This document shows positions 10,761-22,700 of a DNA stretch of 64,000 nt, piece by piece. Made by a program: the position numbers and the translations under genes. Each line of letters starts with the position of its first letter. Within the stretch, counting starts at the first letter, position 1. The DNA comes from Eumeta japonica. Taxonomy: Eukaryota > Arthropoda > Insecta > Lepidoptera > Psychidae. A model generated the notes under the pieces. It was given only the letters and a program-made list of their open reading frames with translations. It searched no databases and was not told where the DNA came from. The stretch lies in NCBI GenBank assembly GCA_005406025.1, contig BGZK01000291.1:186001-250000 (forward strand). Reading direction: 5' to 3'.

Positions 10761-11955
10761 ACATTTATAGCTTCAATAATCAAATGTTTTATAATGAATG
10801 TAAATATCAATCATTATTTACTTTGACGACAAGGGAAAACATGGTGAAAAGGCTGAATGACGGGAAAAATTTACTGGAAACATCGAAGACACGTGAAAAC
10901 CTCAAACGGCAATTAGTCGCCTGAAAAGTGCGGCCACTCAAATACTCTTTTCTAATAAGAGACCCCGTGCCCAGTACAAGGACCCGTGTCTGTCACCTGG
11001 ACATGCACCACAAGGCGAGTACATTGTAAGCAGTGGTTCTGAGCACATACCTATTTACTGGTTAGTTTCTAAATTTTAATTACATCGCTCAATTTGTGCC
11101 TCGACACGCACGTTCGGTCATCGTTTTCGAACTCTATCATCACATTGTCGATAATGAGCGATAGCGGCCTATAACCAGTGGTGAGCCGACGTGCAGGCTT
11201 AGCCTCCAAAACTTTCAATCTAAAATGATTGTCAAAAAGATAATTTCAGAAAATACTTCCATCTTGAAGAATAATGTTCTGAGGCAATATGTACACGAGT
11301 TCGTGAAGATTTACATCGTCAACGAATAGATCACGAGAGTCTTTGCAAGTTCCACTGTAAGCCATCAGAACTTTTATACGACAGCTGACCGATACGACGA
11401 CAAGGGGATACTGTAGATTGCCCTCCAAGACTTAGTTGATTGCGCCGCGTCTAAAAGTATTCGCACGGTCCCTTATCATACGAGGGCGGAGTAGAGACGG
11501 GCTAGTAGAAAACACAATTAAAACTTAATCGAGAGGCGGCCCGCGTAGGGGAGAGTAACTGCGCTGCACGTCATACCCCTGCAGAACTGAACATTGTTTA
11601 CAAACAAAACTTGCGTCTACTCCGACACTACGCCTGGGTCACAGTTTCCATGTCGTGCAATACAACTGTTTCGGTTGTGCAGTTTGTACAACTTTTTAAT
11701 ATGCGAAACAGTTTTTATTTAGACTATAAAATCGTCTATATTGTGGTGGTGATGACGTCATAAAACTAATCCCTCGGTGATGCATGTCTTTGCGGTTCTA
11801 AAAGGGCCCCAAGAGCAGGCAACAGCGCAATACGTCTATTACCTTTGTATGTTCTATGGCCCCGATAGCGGTAATTTAACACAGTTAAAAACTATACGTG
11901 CACAATGCTCAAGAATCAAACACAAAAATATTCAGAATATAAATTTTAACGCATC
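10760..11955. other. Duplicated non-coding block, mariner tail and unknown sequence
   Basis: This block is shared with 44110-45314. The first part may be the worn 3' end of the mariner. The rest is of middling GC content. A 60-codon - strand frame (11428-11246) is conserved in both duplicates with four amino-acid differences. It begins MEGNLQYPLVVVSVSC and has no match I recognise. I see no splice-site pattern supporting a gene. Confidence 0.4.
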
Positions 11956-13909
11956 TTCATGTCCCGATATCAATCATTTGGATGCATCAAATGTGAGAAA
12001 CAGTCCTGAATTGGCATATGATACTTGATAAAAAAATAAGTCATCAATTCGTTTTAGGATACCGAGTTAAAAGCTCAATAGATCAATTAGGTAAAATCGA
12101 ATTACTGAGTGTCTGAAAGGTGGTTTTAGACGGTATTATATCGCATTCACTAATCTAATAATTCGTCAACATCATAGATCATAGTCGCTTACTCCCATGA
12201 TAACTAATTTATCCTACATGCTAAAATTATATGTATTGCCTTAATATTTATATATTTACTTACAAAGCGTATATGACTTATGTATAAATAAATCATTAAT
12301 TGAACTGGCGACCTCGTTTAAATCTGCCAATGTAACTTTGAGTTTAACGTAGTCAGGTTTTTCATTTCTTGGAATTTGATCAAATTATTTTAATTGTAAG
12401 CGTCCTAGGTCGTGTATAAGTGGATTGAATGAACTAATCTAGTGAACAATTATAACTGTATATTTTCGCTGATTAGTATATATGTGTAAATTCACAATTT
12501 ATGTCTATTAATAAAATCATAACAATTAACGAACTAAAGATAAGATTAATCATAAATCTCAATTAATTTTACTATTTTCAGTACAATATTCATTACCAAA
12601 TATAACTGAAAATATGGTGAATTGTTAAATGTAGATTATTTGTTTCATATTCCGTATTACTCAGTGGTACAAGAATAACTCATTGTTTATTAACAATTAT
12701 AGTGATATTAAGATACAGCAGCAAAGGTAATCTATTAATATTTTGTGCAAATATGATGTCAAGATGATATCATGTCAAATGATATCAAGACGTAATCCAA
12801 ATATTAGAAAACAGAATATTTGAAAGATTATTTTCATGGGACGTATAACATTTCTTATTCCATCCTGATAAACAAGCAACAAAAAACATTTTTTTTCGTT
12901 TTTTTTGTAATCGTTGCATTTTTTATTGAATAAACAGCCATTCATTTTTGAGTTTCTTTTTGTTTTAAGTCTTTTAACAATTTTTTCTATTTGTTTAAGC
13001 TATTAAAAATTTCAATCACAAATTTTCAGGACACTCTGTAAAAGGCTTGAGAATCTGCACGGGTCTAAAAGAAATTATTTTATGCTTCATAATCAGTTTT
13101 AAAAACGTAGTATATTTTCATTTTGTGTCTTTTACGTAACGATAATTCTGTATCCATGTGCCAATCAAGCTGTATTTTTGCTGCGCTCTTCTCTCTATCT
13201 ACTATTCTGTTCTGTCTGGTTGTTGCAGCTATTGGTCTGCTAGAAACTCAAATGACACAAAGAGCTAATTCAAAAGTTATTAAATTGGAGTGCAACGATC
13301 TATGGTTAAATTGCATGTTCTGCTTTAACCCTAGAATACAATTACACAAAAAACGTAAAACTCTATGATTCAATTAACAGATGAGGGTACTTTTTTCAAT
13401 GCCGGAACTTAGACTATAAAGATATCGTACTCAATTTGTGCTTTGATGCAGTTTTACTTTCCAAGTCTATCGATATAGGTGTTTTCCATGAAAAACAAAA
13501 GATATTTTTTCTATACGTTGCTTTGTTTAACGCTATTTCGTGAAATTTTAAGCCAATAAATGTCACGATACGACAAATTATAGATGGCACTGGTAAAAAT
13601 ATGTAGGTGAATTTGTTAATTACGTGGTGTGTAGGTATTATTTATCTAAATATTTATTGTTGGAAACGGAAATAAGCAACTTTTTCCTATGGAAGGTATT
13701 ATTTTCTCACACCAAGCACAGCTCATTTGCACAGATAATTATTTCGATACAATGAGGGTATTTAGCCAATACCCAATTTCTTTGAGAATTGTAACCCCGA
13801 AAACAGCTTTGCGTAATTATCAAATAAAACGTAGCACCTCCACTGAGAAGGAGATTGAGGTGCACTGATTGACCGACTTTGAGGGATACCTCACAAACAC
13901 CACGAGAAA
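11956..13909. other. AT-rich stretch, no gene supported
   Basis: This is single-copy-looking AT-rich DNA beyond the duplication breakpoint. A short interspersed word at 13368-13420 (containing CAATTAACAGATGAGGG and GCCGGAACTTAGACTA) recurs at 47408-47459, so it is the end of some repeat family. Open frames here are short and look accidental. Confidence 0.5.
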
Positions 13910-14140
13910 TTGATTATTTGCGCTGACAGTCTTTTTTCATGCTTATTAAGTGACGAGAAACAGCCAAGAGAGGATATGGAGAGAGACACTGCCTTTTGGA
14001 ATGAACTCCAAAGTGACTCTCCTTTTCCCAAAGGAGCGGCCGAAATGATTCTAGCAGACCACCATTACAAGCGAGCACTCCCAGGACCCAACTACGCAAG
14101 CTGCACATCCTACTTTAAAAGTTTCTTTATTTTTATATAA
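13910..14140 (+). other. Unassigned coding-like patch
   Basis: A + strand frame with ordinary codon composition reads through EKQPREDMERDTAFWNELQ, then DSPFPKGAAEMILADHHYK, then ALPGPNYASC. The first part follows a frame with no clear acceptor, and it ends in AT-rich sequence. It may be an exon, or a fragment of a transposon protein I do not recognise. Codon use is better balanced than in the neighbouring AT-rich DNA. Confidence 0.3.
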
Positions 14141-14939
14141 TTATCAAAAACTTATATTAACAAAAACGTCCGTCACGGTGGTAGATATATTCAGTAAATA
14201 TCAGAACAGGTAGATGGATAATTTAGTAGTGGAACTAAAGGCAAAGAAAGAAAATGTATATATTTACGGCAGAAATAATAAACTAAATAATTATAATAAA
14301 TTTTGTTTAAAAATAACCAAATGGATGTCAAAAAAAAACGTTTGAAAATATGTTCATAATTTAGTTCTACACTACAATATTTTCACTATAGCTGTTTGTT
14401 ACTAGTTTAAAATAATAGCAGAACAATATAAAAAGCTCACATTTTAAGGCTTACGAATTAACTGTTAGCAAAAACATTTTTTTTTATTTCGAAACTAAAG
14501 GATATTAAATTATATCCATCCATATACCAGAATAAACCTAAGAACCTCTCGCGCCCACAGCAAGCTTCATCATCATCGTTACTCATCAATACCACAGTGT
14601 TAAATATTTACTTAGTAACCGTAACGCAAGAAAAAGTGGATACTAAGGCAGCTAAAACCAAAACTAACTTGCGTAGCGAAGTGAAAGACTCAAGGAACGA
14701 AATGCTTACTAAATAGGGAACTCTTAGTAATTCGCATTTATGGGTAAATATTCATTGAAGGGTTTAAAAGATACTTTCAAACTTTTGGATAGATTAGGTA
14801 ATCCCATCTGTATTGTGCGAATAGAGAGGACTTTAAGTCCGAAAACTGCTAAAACTGAAAGCGAAAAAATTATAGAGGAGTATAAATTAGCGATGAAATT
14901 AAAAGATTAAAAGCAGTGAGACTGCAAATAAAAAAGAAT

Positions 14940-15150
14940 ATAGATTGATAAGTTTATGTACGTTAGTGAAAGTTGGGTATGGCGGAAGAAAAATGAAAGT
15001 GAATCGATGCGGCGAAGATGCGATCTCAGCGAAGTATATATGTAAAGATAAATGTAGAAATAGTGATGTCAAAGAGAGATGTGGTTTGAACGAAGATGTA
15101 GGGACTAGTGTAGAAGAAAATATACTGCGGTGGTTTGGAGCGAATATATG
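14940..15150 (+). mobile_element. RTE-type LINE fragment (C-terminal part)
   Basis: The + frame contains CKDKCRNSDVKERCGLNEDVG and ILRWFGA. These parallel KDRCRNSDVSERYGL and MFRWFGH in the antisense fragment at 59580-59935. It is a truncated piece of the same LINE family. The frame then runs into unrelated sequence. Confidence 0.75.
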
Positions 15151-15199
15151 TGATAAAAAGTCAACAGGGGTCACCCTCAAAACTCCTATGTAAACCAAA

Positions 15200-15618
15200 T
15201 TGATGACATTAAAAAGAGCAAATTTTAAACACTCCAATCAAACAAACTTGCATGAACAGTGATGAATGTCAGCATCTAAGAAAGATATCTAAACATCTTA
15301 ACACGTAGAACTCTATAGACCCTGCCTACCCTTCTAGGAAATAAGCGTGAGTGTATATTATAAATATTACTACTAAACATTCATTTGAATATAAACGTCA
15401 ATATAACTCAAAACAAAAAAAATATCAATTCAAATCTTTAGTTCTTCCGAGAACACACGATTGTGTTAAACGAGTTGAGCCGTTTCAGTGAATAGAATTT
15501 GAACCGTCAACTTCATTGTCAATGACAATGTGAATTGTTATAGTGTAAATTGAATAAAATAATTGTATGCAAAAAATATCCCAATCTTTTCAATTATATA
15601 AAGCATGATGAACATTAT
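15200..15618. other. Upstream region of gene copy A, no gene seen
   Basis: AT-rich and non-coding. No further structure was recognised before the TATA box of copy A. Confidence 0.4.
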
Positions 15619-15626
15619 TATAAATG
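15619..15626 (+). promoter_or_regulatory. TATA box of gene copy A
   Basis: TATAAATG is followed by CTCGCTCTG and lies 151 bp before the start codon of copy A. The same word, TATAAATGCTCGCT, lies 145 bp before the start of copy D. Conservation in an otherwise diverged upstream region supports a real core promoter for the family. Confidence 0.6.
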
Positions 15627-15769
15627 CTCGCTCTGCAATATCGGTTTTGAATACAAATCGGTTCCACATAATTACATGATGACTGAAATCGAGTCCAGTT
15701 CTTTTCCGGTGCATTAAAAATGTATGCTTTATGAACTATCATCAGTGATTCATTTGTAGTGAGAAGAGT

Positions 15770-16529
15770 ATGAAGCTAATAGGTTTAGTCTTGCTGAGCT
15801 TTCTAGACGCAGTAGCATGTGTAAATTTTATGAAAGTTTGATTTCTATGTGACATCTTTTTTAAATTGTGATGAACTTGAAATCAATGTGAAATTATGAC
15901 AGTTTTTAGAAGTTATATCAAATACGTTAACAAAACGTAAGGATGACGAGAATAATATTTTAATACTGTATGTAATATAAATTGACCTATCTTGTGATAT
16001 AATTTTTCATGAAATATAAGAAAACAATATGTCTGGTAATATTTGAAGTCTAATACGTAACTTTTTTATAACTACGAATACATTTCTTTCAATCTTTTAT
16101 CTTTTCTAATTCTTAATAAGCCAATGTAAATTACATGTTAACAACTACTTATTTTAAAGCATATACATTAGTTTAAATTCAAAATTACAAACAACAACTT
16201 ATCAAAATAGCTGTGCGTGTATCATTTAATATATTTTTTTATATTCCCAAAGCTCCAGAAAGGTTCATATCAATGCTATATATATAGTTAATCCACGACT
16301 TTATCATATATAGATTACATTATTTAAATTGTGTGTCGTTGATTAAATTTCTACTTAATGTCTGTTAACAGATTTTAGACGTGGTCTCACAACGACCTAC
16401 TACTGAATACGTGCATCTTGAAATATTTGAAGTGGGGTAATTTCACTATCAAACGCTATGCAAGACGGAGCCTCTACTACTTGAACGTTGAGGGACACAT
16501 CCAATACGCCCCGGGACGACAATGTTACG
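15770..16529 (+). pseudogene. DUF1091-like gene copy A, two-exon remnant
   Basis: Exon 1 (15770-15820) encodes the signal peptide MKLIGLVLLSFLDAVAC and ends at a GTAAAT donor. Exon 2 (16372-16529) follows a CAG acceptor and is 158 bp long instead of the family's 156. Two separate single-base insertions (one near 16420, one near 16515, placed by comparison with copies B and D) shift the frame, and a stop appears at the sequence GGGGTAA. The NFTIKRY and YYLNVEG words survive between the shifts. Exons 3 and 4 are absent before copy B begins, so the gene is truncated as well as frameshifted. The promoter and signal exon look intact, so transcription may persist. Confidence 0.85.
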
Positions 16530-18078
16530 GTACGATGAATACTATGGATTTTATAATGTGTCCTCTATACGGTTATATAGTGGTCGAACGGCCAAGAGGG
16601 CCGTCCTCGTACCAAAAATAATGAAATTTCGTATTAACGCGTTACTTTAAAGAGCACGTTACGTGATTGTTTTAGTACGTTTCACCATATCGGTAACGAC
16701 AGCCATTAGTGACCCCCCAACCAGCACTAGGCCATTCAAAACTGATACTATAACTTTATATAAGTAATCCATTTATTAAGAAGCCTTAGACTTGGTCCAA
16801 GCCTTTAGATCTGCATTAGTGTCGCTTCAATAGCATTAAAGATATTTGGGATTATAGTTCACATATAATGAAAAAAATTCGGAATCTAGTATCAATTTTG
16901 CTTATCGATGGAAAATATGTGGGAACAAAACAAATATGTACGAATTCCAATAAACATTTTTAAGATTTCTCAAAATCTATCACACAGTATTAGTTCAACA
17001 TTTTAGGAAGTCTAAGTTGTGTGGACCCCGTTAAAATGTCGCAAACTCCGTTTCAAACGGTCAACGTGTTTAAAAGTTATGAGAGGTTTACGCACACACG
17101 CACAAGCACACACTCACAAAACATAGGCAGCCACACGCGCGCGCACGCACACAAGCACACACTCCTACACGCACGCGCATACAAACAAGAGAGAGAAAGA
17201 GAGAGCGACAGACACATATCCACATAGAAACACACAAACACGGACACATGCACACAGACACAAGCGCACACTACACGCGCACGTGCACAAGCACACACAC
17301 GATCAGAAATAGAAAAAGAGAGAGACGCAGAAACACACAGCACACACATGCACACAGCACACAGATATCACTCGGAAAATGGTTGAAATAATTTTCTAGG
17401 ACCCTAAAATGACAAGATCTGGTGAAAACTCGATTTTCTAAAATCGGACTGAAAACAGTAACTCCCCAATTTAGTAGCTATCAAAAGACACTATTTAGTA
17501 ATTTACAAACTACTGTTTTATAAAATAAGTTTTATTGTCTATTTATCTGTATGTCTACTTATAACTCGACAGTGACTTAGCCCATTTTGATTAAATTCCA
17601 TCAAGACATGAAGGAGATATCAGGAGTGGGTTTGGAGTGGGAAGTTAGGATTGTAATGGCACGGGGGGGTCAGGAGGCGTCGGGGGGACGAGTATCCTAA
17701 ATAAAAAATGCAATAGTTTCTGACGAAGTTTGGGTGTTTATATCGATTTAATTTTTGTTTTTATCGAAATAACGCATAAACGGATTTAGTTGACATTTAG
17801 CACACAGAATGTTTTATGAATGATCCGTATGATACCTCGCACTAATGCGTTCCTGTGCAATAATTTACAAGAAACCATAATGGATATTGAAAGCAGGATC
17901 GTTATAGCGAACGAAAAAGATAGCGCAATTGCAAAAGATAAGAGACGCAGGATCGGAAGAGAAAAATAGAGCAAACCGGAACCAACTATAATATCGGAAC
18001 TTAAATCAAAAACAGGATCAGATCGATATAAATGATAACAATTATGTATACATAAATGCATAAATATGTGAAGCTTGT
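16530..18078. other. Spacer between copies A and B, no gene
   Basis: There is no trace of exons 3 and 4 of copy A. A short segment near 16700-16735 (ACCCCCCAACCAGCACTAGGCC) resembles one near 20690 (CCCCCGACCTGTACTAGGCT), probably ends of one repeat family. A G-rich patch lies near 17665-17690. The CA-rich tract is listed separately. Confidence 0.5.
17091..17355. repeat. CA-rich simple-sequence tract
   Basis: An imperfect ACACAC tract is interrupted by CG-containing words (ACGCGCGCGCACGC) and two AGAGAG patches. Open frames on both strands here are products of the dinucleotide repeat. Confidence 0.9.
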
Positions 18079-18086
18079 TATAAATA
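18079..18086 (+). promoter_or_regulatory. Displaced TATA box of gene copy B
   Basis: TATAAATA lies about 35 bp before the left end of the foldback element. The sequence between it and the element, and the sequence after the element, together line up with the promoter and 5' leader of copies A and D (for example TTGTATAC and then GTAATTATACAC). The core promoter of copy B therefore seems to have been separated from its start codon by the insertion. Confidence 0.5.
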
Positions 18087-18120
18087 ATCATTTGTAATAC
18101 AATCATTATTGTATACTACA

Positions 18121-19656
18121 TAGGATGTTTTGTTTAAAATGAATATTTTTTTTTCGCTGACATATGAAAATTTTGTTTTTTAAGTCGAGTAAATATTCCC
18201 TTAAAACTTGAGCTCTAAATTTCAATTATAAGTACTTCCTTTTTAATTTTGAAATTTTACCGTTTAAAAATCATGTTTTCCAAATCACTTTTTCTTTAAG
18301 TTTCTATATCTCGGCCGGATTTTGAATTACAGTACTTATCACCATAATTTCTTACGAAGTATTCGCGGTTCTGAGAAGGCCCTTCACTAATTTTGATTTA
18401 AGTTTTAAGTTATTTAATTTGCGTTGATTGTAGTAGTTCCAAAAGTCATTATTTTCGCCTTTTTTCACATATATCTGTAAAAATAGACCGAATGGCTGGT
18501 TTAACCGAAAAATTTTTTAAGAAAAAGTTATAGGTAATTTATTTTTTGACAAATAAGTTCTTTACATTCATAACTCAAAAGAGCATTGTTTAAGAGATAT
18601 AAGCAATTCAATAGCCAAAAATAAAGAAAAATAGTTTTATTGTAATTTATTTGTCTTAAATTTGATTTAATGACTATATAATAACTTGGAAGTCTGATAA
18701 GGATTATAATGAATGTTTGAAGACGTTTTCATTTTTGAAAGTGATAAATGATATTGCTGAAAAGGGTGTAGCTTTATGTAGAAAAATACAATGACTGTTT
18801 GACGCGAGATAAACAGGAGTGAAAAAATCTTCTGCAAGTCGTTCATAACGACAGAAAAAATTACCCAAACTGTAAAAAAAGTGAACTAGTCGATCAACGT
18901 AAAACTTCAATATAAATTATTATTAATCTAATTATCCAAATTATAATTTGATATTAGTTACACATTTAATGTTTGAATACCTGGAGTCTTTGATTTAAAC
19001 TTTATTGCTTTTCACTGTGTACAATGATTACTTTAATGACTTTAACTGGGTAAAGAATTTGCATTTTTTTAAATGTCTATTTTATTAGATTTAAATAAAA
19101 GAAATTAATATATAGTCATTAAATCAAATTTGAGACACATAAATTTCAATAAAATTATTTTTTTCTTTGTTTTCGGCTATTGAATTGCTTATGTCTCTTA
19201 AACAATGTTATTTAGAGTTATGAATATAAGGAACTTATTTGTCAGAAAATAAATTTCCTACAACTTTTTCTTGAATTTTTTTTCGGTAAAACCATCCATT
19301 CGGTCGATTTTTACAGAAATATCTGAAAAAAGGTGAAAAAATGACTTTTGGAGCTACTACAATCAACGTAAATTAACTTAAAACAAAATTGGTGTAGGGC
19401 CTCCTCAGAACCGCAAATACTCCGTAAGAAATTATGTTGATAAGTACTGTAACTAAAAACCCGGCCAAGATATAGAAACTTAAAGAAAAAGTGATTAGAA
19501 AAACATGATTTTTAAACGAAAATTTCAAAATTAAATAGGAAGTACTTAGAATTAAAATTAAGAGCTCAAATTTTCAGGGAATTTATTTTTTCGACTTAAA
19601 AAACAAAATTTCATATGTCAGCGAAAAAAAATATTCATTTTAAATGAAACACCCTA
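18121..19656. mobile_element. 1.5-kb foldback transposon with ~550-bp inverted arms
   Basis: The left arm (18121-18682) and right arm (19112-19656) are reverse complements over about 550 bp with moderate mismatch. Termini read TAGGATGTTTTGTTTAAAATG and the complement ends in AAACACCCTA, compatible with a TA target duplication. The loop (about 18683-19111) carries a decayed + strand coding trace in two frames: NDIAEKGVAL near 18745 and LLQVVHNDRKNYPNCKKSEL near 18826. These resemble an uncharacterised protein I recall from arthropod transposons, so the element may be a shrunken autonomous one. It sits within the 5' leader of copy B. Confidence 0.85.
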
Positions 19657-19768
19657 ATACTCCAACGTAATTATACACTGTCCGTAATCAACTCCAGACC
19701 TTATCCGCCGAATCAAACATGGATGCTCTGGAAACAAGTGTCAGTATATCGTTAGTCACGAAGGGACT

Positions 19769-22700
19769 ATGAAGCTATTACACTTAATCCTACTGTACTT
19801 TCTACACCAAATCATATGTGTAAGTGTTATGCTAATTTGGTTCATATCCAATTTTTTTGTTATTCATCGTAAATCAAGGCACAATCATGTATTATTACAT
19901 TATAAAGCACATTGTATGATATATGATGTTCATCATATAATAGAAACTAAATGGCTGGTATTATTGTAAATTCAGATGAGCAACCTCTACATAAAACTTT
20001 AAACATATTTTTTTAGTGTTCATCTTTTTTGACTCTCGCGAATCTGATTAAGTTCCATATAAATAACTATATATTTGCAGTCACTTCTATAAGTTTCAAT
20101 TGAAGCTTTAAAATCAACAACATGGACAATCCGTTTTGAGTGATATCGACTACACATTTCTAATACAATACACATTTGTACATTCTTATCCTAACTACGA
20201 AACATCGGTCTCAAACTTATTTTGTATTATTCAATAGATTAGATCAATTACATTGCGTATCATTGTTTAAATTCTGCGTTTATGTTTATTTATAGCTTCT
20301 AGAAGTGGTCCCAGAACGACCCGCTGTTCTGTATATAAATCACGAATATGTAAAGTGGTGTAATTTCACCATCAAACGCTATGGAAGAGGAAGTCTCTAT
20401 TATCTGAACGTCGAGGGATACATCAATCAACCCTGGGGCAATAATGTTACGGTACCTTGAAAGTTGTTTGTATTATTTCTGATTTATAATATTTTCATTA
20501 CACAACTATAGCCGCGATGGCGGAACAGCCAAGTCTGTATCAGGAAGGGTTAGGCTCTGGTCCTAGCTGCGGCGTACTGACGAATGAGGTTTCAATTTAA
20601 ATTCTAAACCATTCGTTCTGCGCCTCGAAACAGACATTAAGCCACTGGTCTTGGATGTTATCATGGCATTGATAACGAAGTCGTTAGAAGCCCCCGACCT
20701 GTACTAGGCTAGCGTCGAACGTTCATAAACCGAGTTATGCAATCTGAATAAGCCATAAACGACAACAAAAATGATGGGAAGGTAATCTCAGCAGGAGGGT
20801 AGTAAAAGTTCGACACAATAAAATATGAAGAATCGATCTTTGAAAAAGTCCAGGATTAACCTAAGCACTATTTTGTGATTGGTATGCCATAAATTATACT
20901 ACGTAATAATGTTAAATTACGCCTTTTTTCCAGAAAAGTAGGCAGAGACAATAAATTTCCGCAAGGTATGATCTTTTCACATCTGTCTTGCTCCACTGAC
21001 ATCCATCAATTGTTTTATGGAAGCTCGTCCGCTTTCTGGTGCTTAAAATTCGGTCCTTTTTTAATTATATTACACATTCATAAAAATAAACTTATTTTTT
21101 TCAATGTAACGTAAAAATTATAATGAAAGTGGTGATAGTAAGAAAGAAGTTACAAAAAGATTTTTTTGAATTTAATATAAATCTGAGAATTGACAGGACG
21201 TGTTTATAAATACAATTAAACATGTAGGTATAATAACAAATTTAACTTAGTAATCTCATTTGTCATAGACGATTGTTTTAGACGATTGAATCGGTGTTTG
21301 AATAGTCTGCACCTTCTTGGATGTCTGTATACACGGATGCGGGAGTAATATAATTTAAAACAGATTTGACATGAGTACATTTGTTATGAAATTTCCAAAG
21401 GGCAGACAGTAAGCGATTACCGTCGCTCATGGGAACTCGCAACCCCAGAGCAGTCACCACTGCTATGTTAGTCTCTTGGGTAAAAATAGGATATCTGATG
21501 AAGGGAGAGTGGACCACTGAATCTCTCTCTCACGAAATTCAACAGCGGAAGCTGTTACATCACGTCTATATTATGTGAAATTATGGTACCTCACCGGTCT
21601 GATGTCTCTTAATTTTTCCGTCAGCAAGTATACAAGTCAATTTGCCTGGTGCGACTTGTATCTTTTAATATTCCAAAATCGCCATTTACTTTGTTCTTGA
21701 CCAGTGATTCATATTTCTTGTCGGCGATTTCAAGGAAAAATATGTGTCTTTTGACAAAATGCAATACACATAGCAATGACGTTTCCAGTTTTGTCTTCAT
21801 ATATACCACGAAACCTTACAGTGAACTTTCCGGCAGAGGCGACAGTTCAGTTTTAGACACAAGCTTTGAACATTTTAAACACGAAAAATAAAAAACCGCC
21901 TTATAAAACCTATTTAAATAATGCTATCCTTCACTATACATTGCAGACAGAGTTCGTTTTTTATGAACGTTTGAGTAACGAATACCGACGCAGCTTTGTT
22001 CAATGGAAATGGAAACTGTGTGACGGCTTACTCAGCGACCCCTACATAGGACAGATGCTGGTAAGAGGCGGATTGAAAAACTTAAGCTGCCCCTTCCAAG
22101 AGGTTCGTAAATTTGACGGACTTCGATCGAAGTTCATAGAGTAGTCGATAATTTTTTCTTGTTTTTAAGTTCAATTAAAGTCTTTTTAAATATAACAACT
22201 AGAAAAAACGAAAATGACACTTCAAAAAGGGAAAAAAAATTATTAGCTAAATGTGTTGTAAGTCCCTCGCTTTTAGCAAAGACGCTAAGAAAACGGTGAG
22301 AGCCATTCAAAAATAATAACATCTGGAATGGAATTACCTAAGAATTAAATAGACTAATTCTTTGGTGAATTACATTGGGGTAATTTTTGATTGTTTTCAA
22401 TTTGCTTTTTCCATTTGTTTAAGCAATATGGTATTTTCTAACCAGTCAATTTCTTTACTCGTTACGTTACAGAATTCCCAATACGAAAATCGTATGGACC
22501 ATAGGCAACGATAAAAAAAGAGCGGGACTTATGTGTCTACTAACTTTCATTGTTTTAGTCGTAATTATGGTGAATTACAATTACACATATTCTTTTTTAA
22601 ATAACATAATTCCTAATAAAAAGTATTTTGTAATTCCTATATTGCGAAATTTTGTTGTAATAACTAACTAATTATATGAACATACTAATATGATAGCCCT

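Larger units (their letters stand above)
1..11955 (+). repeat. Segmental duplication, left copy
   Basis: The sequence matches 39539-45314 almost base for base in the same orientation, with scattered substitutions and small indels. The match begins at the first base of the window, so this copy probably continues further left. It ends at 11955, after a shared run ending in ACGCATC. The collinearity is broken only by the 6.15-kb insertion at 3961-10110, which the right copy lacks. It holds no intact gene. The right copy lies directly behind the last exon of a DUF1091-like gene, so this copy is inferred to be the 3' flank of another family member just outside the window. Confidence 0.95.

Noticed and set aside
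11005..11040. GGCGAGTACATTGTAAG looked like the start of another exon 4 (GGCGAGTAT)
   Set aside because: Only eight bases match. There is no AG acceptor in place, and the following codons do not resemble LMNLTVD.
17021..17355. Open frames in the CA-rich tract
   Set aside because: Simple-sequence artefact with no start context or homology.
20510..20600. A tRNA gene suggested by the A-box-like start
   Set aside because: No complete cloverleaf, anticodon stem or T-loop could be drawn, so at most a tRNA-derived repeat.
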